Notes: generated by a model not told the origin, from the sequence alone. A DNA stretch of 9,698 nucleotides from Acidobacteriota bacterium (GCA_021782675.1 JAJXUS010000044.1:1-9698); one strand, 5' to 3'; positions 1-7,286 are shown, counted from the stretch's first letter. A program made the numbers and translations.

Positions 1-26
1 ATGCATCGCAGCGTGCAGGAATTTAC

Positions 27-73
27 GCTAACAGTTGCTAACAATAAGCCGCTAAACAGGCCTAAAACAGGCC
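27..73. repeat. Short spaced direct repeats, candidate integrase arm-binding sites
   Basis: The word GCTAACA occurs at 27-33 and 37-43, GCTAAACA follows at 51-58, and TAAACAGGCC (53-62) is followed directly by TAAAACAGGCC (63-73). The stretch is visibly richer in A+T than the rest of the window and has no credible ORF. Integrase arm-type sites are usually short direct repeats within about 150 bases of the core crossover site, and the tRNA-derived core lies at 139-182. The role is inferred from this position, since the repeats themselves are all that is seen. They could also be simple low-complexity similarity. Confidence 0.4.
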
Positions 74-79
74 CAAAAT

Positions 80-103
80 GGTGATTTTGCCAACGAAATC
101 ACC
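80..103 (-). terminator. Probable Rho-independent terminator of the integrase remnant
   Basis: GGTGATTT (80-87) and AAATCACC (96-103) form a perfect 8-base-pair stem with an 8-base loop. Read on the minus strand, the hairpin starts 8 bases after the integrase-frame stop codon (112-114) and is followed by ATTTTGGG. The stem is A+T-rich and the T run is short, so termination may be weak. A paired operator site is an alternative. Its place just behind the integrase frame suggests that both come from the same element. Confidence 0.45.
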
Positions 104-111
104 TAATAGAA

Positions 112-501
112 TCAACAACTTAGATTCCACTCCTCACCTGCAAAACCTTTATGCGCCGGTTCGATCCCGGCCCGCGCCTCCACACTTCTCAACAACTTAC
201 GACGATTGATTCCAGAGATTGCATCCTCTGGTTGCCAATAGGCGCTTTCATCGTCCTCAGTCCCCTGCCTGGCCAGGGGTTGGCCGCTCAGCTGTCCACT
301 CAAGGTCTCCGCCGCCAGGCCCGCCGATTCGTCCAGGAAATGAACGCAGAACTTGAGAAGAATGTCGGGGCGCGAGTATCCAAGGCGCTCTTGCGCCGCC
401 TTGACTGGAACATGTCCTTCCGCTATCCGCGTTGCTCCCCAGTGCCGCAGAAGACGCCACGTGATTTGCGGAAGCCCAAGTTGCTGCACTACCGGATGAA
501 A
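112..501 (-). pseudogene. Tyrosine recombinase (phage-type integrase), C-terminal remnant, inactive
   Basis: About 130 codons remain of a site-specific integrase. Numbering from a GTG at 489, residues 10-70 match the C-terminal catalytic region: LLRHWGAT (13-20) with the conserved Arg, then VPVKAAQERLGYSRPDILLKF and LDESAGLAAETLSGQL. In active relatives LGHSRP carries a conserved His and the nucleophilic Tyr lies about ten residues later in a KFY-x-H context. Here these are Tyr38 (TAC) and Cys48 (TGC), each one base change from the functional codon. The core-binding domain and the first catalytic Arg are missing. The frame is closed upstream by TGA (502-504), immediately beside the pruA stop, and no ribosome binding site precedes the GTG. 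Residues 103-117 are the antisense reading of the tRNA-Cys fragment, which is usual for integrases whose 3' end overlaps their att core. It is a remnant of an integrated element. Confidence 0.8.
139..182 (+). other. tRNA-Cys(GCA) 3' half: attachment-site core
   Basis: This is the 3' part of a tRNA gene. The anticodon GCA is at 140-142, followed by A A and the 3' anticodon-stem strand ACCTT (145-149), variable bases TATGC (150-154) and a perfect T arm (GCCGG 155-159, loop TTCGATC 160-166, CCGGC 167-171). The acceptor 3' strand CCGCGCC (172-178), discriminator T and encoded CCA (180-182) complete it. The T discriminator, GCGCC acceptor end and GCA anticodon match bacterial tRNA-Cys. The matching 5' anticodon strand would be AAGGT, but the window has CTCAC at 133-137, and no D arm or acceptor 5' strand lies to the left. 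It is therefore not a working tRNA gene. With an integrase remnant running through it, it is best read as the identity segment left by integration into tRNA-Cys, with the similarity starting at or just before the anticodon. Confidence 0.85.
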
Positions 502-509
502 TCAGGTCT

Positions 510-2075
510 TTACCCGACGCGCCGCGCGATCGACTTTGCCTGTGTAAAGTGCAGCAGGTAATCCTCTCCGCCTGCCTTCGAATCCGTTCCCGACAGGTTG
601 AATCCGCCAAACGGATGCGCCCCTACCATGGCGCCGGTGCACTTGCGGTTCAAGTAGAGATTGCCCACATGAAACTCCTCTGCCGCCCTGTCCAGGTACT
701 CTTCTGAATTGCTGTACACCGCTCCCGTCAGCCCGTATGGCGTTCCATTCGCAATGCGCAGCGCTTCATCGAAACTTCGCGCCTTGATCGCCGCCAGCAC
801 CGGCCCAAAGATCTCCTCTTGCGCCAGCGAGCTGCTCGCATCCACATCGGCCACAATCGTGGGGGCCACGTAGTATCCCCGCTCCGGAGCCGTCAGCGCC
901 TTGCCGCCCACAATCACCCGGCCCTGACGCGGAGCATCGGCCACGTATTGCAGTACGCGCCTGTAAGCCACTTCGTCAATCACCGGCGTCACCGCGCGGT
1001 TCTCTGCGGGATCGCCCCAGGCCAGCTTCGCCGTCTTCTCCATGACGGCCCCGAGCAGTTCTTCGTACACATCCTCGTGCACGATCAGCCGCGAACAGGC
1101 GGAGCACTTCTGCCCGCTGAACCCAAAGGCGGAGGCGACAACGCCCTCCGCCGCCATTTCCAGATCCGCATCGCGATGCACGATGATCGCATCCTTGCCG
1201 CCAAGCTCCAGAATCGTCCGCTTGATCCAGTGCTGCTCGGGAGGTGTCTGCGCTGCGCGCGCATGAATCTCAAGCCCCGCACGCTTCGATCCGGTGAACG
1301 CCACGAAGCGCACTCGCGGATGCGCAACCATGGCGGCGCCCACCGCAGTGCCGCCCTGCACCAGGTTCACCACGCCCTCCGGCATGCCGCACTCGGTGAG
1401 CAGGTCCACAAAGAGCCGGCCCACCGTCGGCGCCAGCGGAGAGGGCTTCAACACCACTGTGTTTCCAGCCACGATGGCAGCGCAGGTCATACCCGCCAGA
1501 ATCGCCAGTGGAAAGTTCCACGGCGGTAACACCACGCCCGGTCCTAGCGGAAGATAGCGCAGCTTATCGTCCTCGCCGGGATACTGGATTGCCGGCGAAG
1601 TCTCCGCCAGCCGCTCCGCCTGCATGGCGTAGAACTCCAGAAAGTCGATAGCCTCGGCTGTATCCGCATCGGCCTCTGCCCAGTTCTTCCCCGCCTCAAG
1701 CACCAGCCACGCGGAGAAGGTATGCTTGCTTTCCCGCAGTTTGGCGGCCGTGCGGCGCAGCAATCCCGTGCGCGTCGCGAGTTCGCTCCGACTCCACTCC
1801 GAAAACGCCCGCTCCGCACGACGCACCGCCTCATCCACTTCGGCCGGCGAACCGTAGTGCACACCGATCACTTCACCCGGGTTGGCCGGATTCACCGAGA
1901 CCACCCGTTCCAGCGCTGCCTTACCGGCGGTGAAAAACGACTCGTAGCTGCGGCCAAGTGCGGCGCGTGCGCCCCCAATCGCCGCGCGAATCGCTTGTTC
2001 CTCCCGCGGCTGTGCAAAATCGGTGAAAGGCTCGTTCGCAAAAATTGAAAGACGGGGTTGGACCTGCGTCGGCAT
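510..2075 (-). CDS. pruA: L-glutamate gamma-semialdehyde dehydrogenase (1-pyrroline-5-carboxylate dehydrogenase)
   Basis: This NAD(P)-dependent aldehyde dehydrogenase oxidises glutamate gamma-semialdehyde, formed from proline via pyrroline-5-carboxylate, to glutamate in the cytoplasm. The 521 residues fit the monofunctional P5CDH family. Visible motifs are PWNFPLAI with the oxyanion Asn187, GNTVVLKPSP with the cofactor-binding Lys, FTGS (260-263), ELGGKD with general base Glu290, GQKCSACSR with nucleophile Cys324, EEIFGPV near 420, and the C-terminal GGFNLSGTDSKAGG. The last of these, with the LLHFTQAKSI tail and the long N-terminal extension, is typical of the TIGR01237-type P5CDH rather than a generic aldehyde dehydrogenase. 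The ATG at 2075 is preceded by AGGAG (2090-2086) ten bases upstream, which supports this start. No proline dehydrogenase gene is in the window. The stop codon is six bases from the edge of the integrase debris. A MocR-type regulator lies 227 bases upstream on the same strand. Confidence 0.9.
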   Translation of the reverse strand: MPTQVQPRLSIFANEPFTDFAQPREEQAIRAAIGGARAALGRSYESFFTAGKAALERVVSVNPANPGEVIGVHYGSPAEVDEAVRRAERAFSEWSRSELATRTGLLRRTAAKLRESKHTFSAWLVLEAGKNWAEADADTAEAIDFLEFYAMQAERLAETSPAIQYPGEDDKLRYLPLGPGVVLPPWNFPLAILAGMTCAAIVAGNTVVLKPSPLAPTVGRLFVDLLTECGMPEGVVNLVQGGTAVGAAMVAHPRVRFVAFTGSKRAGLEIHARAAQTPPEQHWIKRTILELGGKDAIIVHRDADLEMAAEGVVASAFGFSGQKCSACSRLIVHEDVYEELLGAVMEKTAKLAWGDPAENRAVTPVIDEVAYRRVLQYVADAPRQGRVIVGGKALTAPERGYYVAPTIVADVDASSSLAQEEIFGPVLAAIKARSFDEALRIANGTPYGLTGAVYSNSEEYLDRAAEEFHVGNLYLNRKCTGAMVGAHPFGGFNLSGTDSKAGGEDYLLHFTQAKSIARRVG

Positions 2076-2141
2076 CGCAGCAGCGCTCCTTAAATATTGT
2101 CGGTAGTTCGCAGCACCTAAATACGGCGTCGTCTTGAGCGA

Positions 2142-2164
2142 GTTTGGCCGGTTTCAGGCCAAAC
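2142..2164. promoter_or_regulatory. Inverted repeat GTTTGGCC / GGCCAAAC upstream of pruA
   Basis: There is a perfect 8-base inverted repeat (2142-2149 and 2157-2164) with a 7-base spacer, 67-89 bases before the pruA ATG. It could be an operator or a leader hairpin. No T run follows on either strand, so a terminator is less likely. Its last three bases are shared with the next inverted repeat. Confidence 0.4.
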
Positions 2165-2193
2165 AGAGCAGAAGGACCTACGGTTGCTCTGTT
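2162..2193. promoter_or_regulatory. Inverted repeat AACAGAGCA / TGCTCTGTT in the mocR-pruA gap
   Basis: This is a perfect 9-base inverted repeat (2162-2170 and 2185-2193) with a 14-base loop, about 110 bases downstream of the mocR stop. On the minus strand the hairpin is followed by only one or two further T residues, so it may be a poor terminator for mocR or a regulator site for pruA. Because it shares 2162-2164 with the neighbouring GTTTGGCC repeat, the two hairpins cannot both form fully in one transcript. The loop holds GGACCTA, the reverse complement of the core of the mocR-flanking repeat. Confidence 0.4.
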
Positions 2194-2278
2194 CAACCCA
2201 GGTTACGAACTTGAGAGATACCACTCTAGAATGAAAGATTTTCTGGCCCTGCGAAAGAACCAAATTGGAATGCGCTGA

Positions 2279-2291
2279 TAGGTCCAGATGC
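2279..2291 (+). repeat. mocR-flanking direct repeat, copy 1 (candidate operator upstream of pruA)
   Basis: TAGGTCCAGATGC here is identical to 3842-3854, and the similarity continues with gaps for about 15 more bases (GCGG...CAC-CTTC...GCGC). It lies 12 bases past the mocR stop codon, on the pruA side. One 13-base match is not surprising by chance in a window this size. The two intergenic positions on either side of a regulator gene are what make it notable. Confidence 0.35.
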
Positions 2292-2302
2292 GCGGCGACA
2301 CT

Positions 2303-3814
2303 TCACGCCAACCCGGTGCGCAAGATCATCTCTACCCCCAGCCGAATACGTTCCGGCGTAAAGGCCGTGAATCCAAACACCAAGCCGTGATCCGTGCGCG
2401 ATTCGTCGTCTCTGAGGCTCGTTTGCGGATCGCCCGCCCGCCCCGAGTAGGAAGACAATGCCGGCACATCCAGCCCCGCCCGCCGCAGGCGTGCCGAGGC
2501 CTCCACGTCGTGAAACTCCGCAGGCAGAAAGCCGGTCAGGTTCATGCCGCCGTCGGTGTAACGAAAATCCAGCGGCAATCCGCCGTGCTGAATTTCATCC
2601 AGGAACGCACGCTGGCGTTCAGCATAGGCGCGGCGGCAACGCCGAATGTGCGAGTAAAACGCGCCCGTATCCAGAAACGCCGCCAGTGTCGCCTGGTCGA
2701 TCATGGGCCCGTGATCTTCCACCGTGCTCTTGAGCGCCTGGAACTCCTCCACCAGCGGCACCGGCAACACAGCATAGCCCAGCCGCAGCGCGGGAAACAG
2801 CAACTTGCTGAAAGTCCCGATGTAAATCACACGCCCGCTCACGTCCAAGCTCTGCAAGCTGGGCAGCGGCGCCGCCTCGTATCGGAACTCCGAATCGTAG
2901 TCGTCTTCCACAATCCACGTGCCGCTGTCTGCAGCTCCATTTACCAGCGCCAGCCGTCTGCTGAGCGACAGTGAAACCCCCGTGGGAAACTGCCGTGACG
3001 GCGTCGCGTACATCAGCTTGCCCGGCTCCTCCGCCAGCGGCGGAATCGTCACACCTTCGTGGTCCACCGGAAGATACTGAATATCTGCGCCCGCCACCTG
3101 CCACGCCTTCGTCGCTCCCTGGTAGCCGGGATCTTCCATGTACACCCGATCACCCTGCTTCAGCAACAAGCGCGACAGCAGATAGAGCGCCTGTTGCGAT
3201 CCCGAGGTAATCGCCACTTGCCACCACTCGCAACGCACACCCCGGCTCTCGCGTAGATACGCCGCCAGGTTCTCTCGCAGCTCGCGCAGGCCCAGCACTG
3301 CGGCCGAGTTATAGTGCAGCAGGCTGCGATTGGTGCTGCGCAGCGCGCGGCTGCGCAACCGGTTCCACATCGCCAGCGGAAACAGTTGCACGTCCGGCTG
3401 GCACGGCCGGAACGGCATCGGTGCCGTCGATCCGCCCGCAATCGGCACCGTGGCCGGCACCCGCACCGTTTGCCGGTGCCGTCCCCGTTCGTGTGCCGCC
3501 CGCTGCAGCTCGGGAGCCGTATCCGCCACATAAATCCGGCTGCGCAAGGAGCTGTCCAGATAGCCCTCGCTGATCAGCCGTTCGTAGGTGTACACCACCG
3601 TATTGCGAGAAATCCGCAGATCCGCTGCCAGATCGCGGCTCGAGGGCAGGCGTTCTCCGGCCGCAAGCTGTCCCGCCCGGATCAGCTCCTTGATCTGGCT
3701 CGTCAGTTGCGCTTGCAATGAAACCGGGCTTGCGCGATCGAGAAAAAGCAGCTTGAAACGCCGCATGCGCGCTCTCCGATCCTGTTCCTCGCTCAACAGC
3801 TTGTCTGGACTCAT
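2303..3814 (-). CDS. MocR-family (GntR / class I aminotransferase-like) transcriptional regulator
   Basis: This is a two-domain, PLP-dependent transcription factor of 503 residues, the usual MocR length. Residues 30-95 form the winged helix-turn-helix of the GntR superfamily (LTSQIKELIRAGQL, GERLPSSRDLAADL, ISRNTVVYTYERLISEGYL). After a linker rich in Arg and Pro (about 100-135), residues 140-500 resemble fold-type I aminotransferases: LHYNSAAVLGLRELRENLA, TSGSQQALYLLSRLLL, EDPGYQGA, EDDYDSEFRYE (303-313) and YIGTFSKLLFPALRLGY, in which Lys337 is the expected PLP Schiff-base lysine. The ATG at 3814 has AAGGAT a few bases upstream, so it is preferred over Met17. MocR proteins usually control a nearby pathway gene and themselves, responding to PLP or an amino-group ligand. 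The adjacent pruA on the same strand makes proline/glutamate metabolism a reasonable guess, but the effector cannot be read from the sequence. It is close to PdxR- and GabR-type proteins, which have quite different targets. Confidence 0.88.
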   Translation of the reverse strand: MSPDKLLSEEQDRRARMRRFKLLFLDRASPVSLQAQLTSQIKELIRAGQLAAGERLPSSRDLAADLRISRNTVVYTYERLISEGYLDSSLRSRIYVADTAPELQRAAHERGRHRQTVRVPATVPIAGGSTAPMPFRPCQPDVQLFPLAMWNRLRSRALRSTNRSLLHYNSAAVLGLRELRENLAAYLRESRGVRCEWWQVAITSGSQQALYLLSRLLLKQGDRVYMEDPGYQGATKAWQVAGADIQYLPVDHEGVTIPPLAEEPGKLMYATPSRQFPTGVSLSLSRRLALVNGAADSGTWIVEDDYDSEFRYEAAPLPSLQSLDVSGRVIYIGTFSKLLFPALRLGYAVLPVPLVEEFQALKSTVEDHGPMIDQATLAAFLDTGAFYSHIRRCRRAYAERQRAFLDEIQHGGLPLDFRYTDGGMNLTGFLPAEFHDVEASARLRRAGLDVPALSSYSGRAGDPQTSLRDDESRTDHGLVFGFTAFTPERIRLGVEMILRTGLA

Positions 3815-3841
3815 CTTATCCTTAAGAATACATGTTACGGG

Positions 3842-3854
3842 TAGGTCCAGATGC
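3842..3854 (+). repeat. mocR-flanking direct repeat, copy 2 (candidate mocR operator)
   Basis: This is the second exact copy of TAGGTCCAGATGC, 28-40 bases before the mocR ATG, where an autoregulatory site would sit. No convincing -35/-10 pair could be picked by eye around it. A third, shorter relative (TAGGTCC on the minus strand, 2174-2180) lies upstream of pruA. Confidence 0.35.
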
Positions 3855-3899
3855 CGCGGGCACTCTTCCTGCGCGTCTGGATTCCTCGTTTAAATCTTT

Positions 3900-3916
3900 C
3901 GCTTACGAAGAAAGCG
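3900..3916 (-). terminator. Weak hairpin after the propeller-amidohydrolase gene
   Basis: CGCTT (3900-3904) and AAGCG (3912-3916) pair with a 7-base loop, ten bases after the stop codon at 3926-3928. On the minus strand AAAGATTTAAACG follows, with no clean T run. It is possibly a weak terminator before mocR. The stem is short enough to be chance. Confidence 0.2.
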
Positions 3917-3925
3917 GGCCGCGCT

Positions 3926-6900
3926 TCATTGCGCGCTTGCCGCTCCACTCCTCGCGCTATCCATCGCTTCGTCGCGCTGCCACCACGTCACCGGCTGCAC
4001 ACGCTGCCGCGGCCACATTTCATTGAGCGTCTGGCCCTCGTAAAGCCTTCCATTCTTCATCACGGACGCTATCGCCAACGCGTTGTGAATGTCCCGGGTC
4101 GGATCCTTGTCCAGCACTACCAGATCCGCGTACTTGCCCGGCGTCAGGCTGCCCAATTCGCTGTCGCGCCCGATGGTCTTTGCCGATCCCATCGTCGCCG
4201 CCCACAGCACCTCAGTGGGCGTCATACCGCCCATCGCCAGCGCCTGCATCTCGAAGTGGTAGCCCAGCCCCGGCAGCTCGCCGTGGCTACCTACCGCCAC
4301 CAGTCCGCCCGCGCGCTGGATGCGCGCCGCACCCGCAGCTATCAGCGGAAAGGAAAACTCCTGCGGCAATCCCCAATGCAGCCGCTCCATCTTCCTGGCC
4401 AGCACAAAGTGCGGCACAAAGCGCCGCAGCTTTTGATCGAAGTACGGCGACTCATGCGAGAAGAAATAATTCTGTCCCCACATGCCGCCGTTGGAAATCT
4501 GCAGGGTCGGCGTATAGCTCACGCCCGTCATCGCAAACAGCTTGACCACGTCGTCAGCGATGGGCACCGCCGAGTACGCATGCTCATTGCCCGAGAAGCC
4601 GTCCTGGATCTGCGTCATGTCCAGCTTCATATTCATGGCGCCCTCTGTCGTCGTCAGCATACCCAGTGTGCGGCTCGCCTCGGCCACCAGCTCGCGCTGC
4701 CTGCGATTGCCCGTCCGGTACTCCTTCAGATTGCGGGTGCGATAGAAATCGGAGTTGCGGCGAATGTCGTCCAGCGCCTCTTCCTCGGTATCGATGTGGT
4801 TGAACGAAAACAGCGCCGGCCCCGTGGTGAACACGCGGCTCCCCGTCATCATGCCGGCGCTCAGCATGTCCTGGTAGGCAAACAGGTCGATGCTCAGCGA
4901 TGAAGGATCGAGCGATGCAGTCACGCCGTAGGCGAGGGCGGCCTGGAACTCCCAGCACTCCGGATCGAGAATCCCGCGCCGGATCGAGCCCCAGTGAATG
5001 TGCACGTCGATGAATCCCGGCACAATGAACTTGCCGCTCTCGTCCAGAATCTTGGCCCCCGGCGGCACCGGCACCGTTCCACGCTTGCCCACCGCAGCGA
5101 TGCGATTGTCCACGATCACAACATCAGCGTCGGCAATCACGCCATCGCCGCCGGCAGGATTGCTCTGCATGGTGACCGCCGTCGCGCCGCGCAGCACAAT
5201 CGCGCCGCGGGGCACATCCCGCGGCACCTCCACCGTCACCGGAATATGTTCAACTCCCGCGCGCTCCATGTCCGTACCCGACGGCGGCTCATACGATCCC
5301 TGGTGCACATCCGCCAGCCGCGTCCGGAAGAAGGTTGAGCCCAGCGTCCACGTGATGGTCTTACCGCCGTCGGCCCAATCAAAGAAATCCGCGCCAACTG
5401 AGGTCAGGCGCGTCTCCAGCGGCGATGCCTTGGCCAACTCCACCTCGAGTTCGCTGCGCAGTCCTTCTACGCCGTCGGGAATGTGGATGAGGTAAAGCTG
5501 TTGCGTGATTTGCGCCAGCGCCCAATGGCCGTCGGGGCTGATCTTCACGCCATCGGCAGGCGCCGTGCCTTCCATGAAGTAGTAGGTCGGGCCCACGACC
5601 CGCAATACCCGCTTCGGCGCCGTGCCATCCAGCGGCACGCGGTAGAGCCCATCCGCAAAGCTCAGGTAAAGCACGCCGGTTTCCCCGGTGAACTGCGCGC
5701 CGCTGCGCATCAGCCCCGACGCAATCACCTTGGCCGCGCCGCCGCCCGGCTCGAGTGGAATCTCGATCAGGCTCGCCTGGTAGGGCGGAAAATCCGCGGC
5801 CTTGTGCACCTGCTCGTACTCCACCTTGCGCAACGCAAACACGCTTTTGCCATCGGGAGCGAAGACGGGAAAGGCGTAGTAGTCCTGGTGATCGGTAAGC
5901 TTCTGCGGCTGGCCTGAGCCATCCGCGCGCGCGCGCCACACATTGCCACCCGCCTCGGGCGTCCACGTGACATACACGATCCACTGCCCATCGGCTGACC
6001 ATGCCGGCTCGAACTCCGGCTGCCCGCCGTGCGTCAGCCGCACCGGCGTACCCGCCTTGCCATCCGCGCCGATCGGCGCGACATAGATCTTGGCCAGCGC
6101 CGAAAATACCAGGTGCTTTCCGTCCGTGCTCTGCGAGGGCATCTGCACCAGCCGCGCCCGCACCTGCCCTGTCTCCAGTTTCAGCTCCGGCCGCATGTAT
6201 GGCCCTGCTGGCAGCTTCACGTGCGCAACAAAGGGAACATTCGACTCCTTGCCGCTGGCCACATCGATGCGCACGATCTTGCCGCCAAAATTGCTCAGCA
6301 CGCTCTTGCTGTCGGGCGTAAAGGCATAGCGCGGCATCAGATCGCGCGTCGCCAGTCCTTCCTGGTCATCGCGCTGCACCGGGTAGGCCAGCAACTGATC
6401 CGCATCGGTCTCAAGATTGCGCACGCGCAGCTCCGTCTTGCCCTGGTAGCGCTCCGCATACACCAGCAGCTTGCCATCCGGAGAAACGCGCGGCCGAAAA
6501 GCGCTGCCCTGTGCGGAGACGAACGGCCGCTCCTCGCCGGTCTTCAAATCGCGACGCACAATCTGCCACAGCGGAAAATTCACATCGTCGTCGTAGCCCA
6601 ACCCGGTTTTGGTTTCGTAGTAGAGATAGCGCCCGTCCGGCGATACCGCCGCGCCCATCGCGTTCGAATTGAACTCCTTCGGCGCGCTCGCCGTGCTCTT
6701 TGGATGCGTTGCCTCTTCCGGTTCATGGTTGGCTCCATCGAGACTGTAGCGCCACAACGCAAACCCATTCACATCCGGCTTGTAATGCGTAATGTAGATC
6801 GATTTGCCGTCTGCTGCCCACTCCGGTGAAACAAATTCACTGTTGTCTTCGAGTGTTGAAATCTGCCGCGGCGCACTGCCGTCCGCGCGCGCCACCCACA

Positions 6901-7279
6901 GATTCTCGTTGCCATCGCGATCGCTGACAAACGCCAGTTCCTTGCCGTCCGGCGAAAACACCGGCTGCGAATCGAAGGGCAGCCCGCATACGATGCACTG
7001 CGCCTCGCCGCCTGCCACTGGCATGGTGTAGAGGTCGCCCAGCAGCTCAAACACAATGGTCTTGCCGTCTGGCGCAACATCCAGAGAAACCCAGGTTCCT
7101 TCCGACTCTTCCCATTGCAGCAGCCGTGTGGGCTTCAGCGGCAGCGTGTCGCCCTCCTGGTGAATTCGGATATCCGCCTGCGCCGCGGCTCCGCTGGCCG
7201 CCTGCGCCCAAACGGGTCCCATCATGCCCGCACACATCCAAGAAAGCAATCCTGCCTGCACCCAAGGCCAAATGCGCAT
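3926..7279 (-). CDS. Exported TolB-like beta-propeller / amidohydrolase fusion protein
   Basis: The protein has 1117 residues from the ATG at 7279. This start has GGAGGG seven bases upstream and opens directly on a signal peptide (MRIWPWVQAGLLSWMCAGMM...VWAQA, cleavage near residue 26). The longer frame from a TTG at 7315 adds 12 residues before it. Residues about 60-650 hold repeated APDGK/SPDGK/SPDGR/SADGQ turns typical of PD40 (WD40-like, TolB-type) propeller blades. Residues about 690-1090 are an amidohydrolase domain: GFIDVHIHWG (metal ligands His760 and His762), LKEYR (Lys852, the likely carboxylated bridging lysine), NEHA (His900), VGSHGE (His999), and the closing LGSLTPGKYADLVVLDKDP. 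The architecture matches large exported 'amidohydrolase family proteins' of roughly 1000-1100 residues, whose substrate is generally unknown. The propeller may bind substrate or gate the active site, as in prolyl-oligopeptidase-like enzymes; this is inference. It lies in the periplasm or is secreted. The amidohydrolase pair is encoded upstream, 261 bases away. Confidence 0.85.
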   Translation of the reverse strand: MRIWPWVQAGLLSWMCAGMMGPVWAQAASGAAAQADIRIHQEGDTLPLKPTRLLQWEESEGTWVSLDVAPDGKTIVFELLGDLYTMPVAGGEAQCIVCGLPFDSQPVFSPDGKELAFVSDRDGNENLWVARADGSAPRQISTLEDNSEFVSPEWAADGKSIYITHYKPDVNGFALWRYSLDGANHEPEEATHPKSTASAPKEFNSNAMGAAVSPDGRYLYYETKTGLGYDDDVNFPLWQIVRRDLKTGEERPFVSAQGSAFRPRVSPDGKLLVYAERYQGKTELRVRNLETDADQLLAYPVQRDDQEGLATRDLMPRYAFTPDSKSVLSNFGGKIVRIDVASGKESNVPFVAHVKLPAGPYMRPELKLETGQVRARLVQMPSQSTDGKHLVFSALAKIYVAPIGADGKAGTPVRLTHGGQPEFEPAWSADGQWIVYVTWTPEAGGNVWRARADGSGQPQKLTDHQDYYAFPVFAPDGKSVFALRKVEYEQVHKAADFPPYQASLIEIPLEPGGGAAKVIASGLMRSGAQFTGETGVLYLSFADGLYRVPLDGTAPKRVLRVVGPTYYFMEGTAPADGVKISPDGHWALAQITQQLYLIHIPDGVEGLRSELEVELAKASPLETRLTSVGADFFDWADGGKTITWTLGSTFFRTRLADVHQGSYEPPSGTDMERAGVEHIPVTVEVPRDVPRGAIVLRGATAVTMQSNPAGGDGVIADADVVIVDNRIAAVGKRGTVPVPPGAKILDESGKFIVPGFIDVHIHWGSIRRGILDPECWEFQAALAYGVTASLDPSSLSIDLFAYQDMLSAGMMTGSRVFTTGPALFSFNHIDTEEEALDDIRRNSDFYRTRNLKEYRTGNRRQRELVAEASRTLGMLTTTEGAMNMKLDMTQIQDGFSGNEHAYSAVPIADDVVKLFAMTGVSYTPTLQISNGGMWGQNYFFSHESPYFDQKLRRFVPHFVLARKMERLHWGLPQEFSFPLIAAGAARIQRAGGLVAVGSHGELPGLGYHFEMQALAMGGMTPTEVLWAATMGSAKTIGRDSELGSLTPGKYADLVVLDKDPTRDIHNALAIASVMKNGRLYEGQTLNEMWPRQRVQPVTWWQRDEAMDSARSGAASAQ

Positions 7280-7286
7280 CTCACGG

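Noticed and set aside
139..182. Functional tRNA-Cys gene
   Set aside because: The 5' acceptor strand, D arm and 5' anticodon strand are absent to the left; only the 3' half is present.
151..561. A 136-codon plus-strand frame starting inside the tRNA fragment
   Set aside because: It runs over the tRNA fragment, antisense to the integrase remnant, and into the 3' end of pruA. No protein-like feature is visible.
3851..4903. A 350-codon open frame on the plus strand, opposite the fusion gene
   Set aside because: It is rich in Arg, His and Gln with no recognisable motif, has no convincing ribosome binding site, and covers the conserved amidohydrolase domain of the opposite strand. It is a typical shadow frame in high-G+C DNA.
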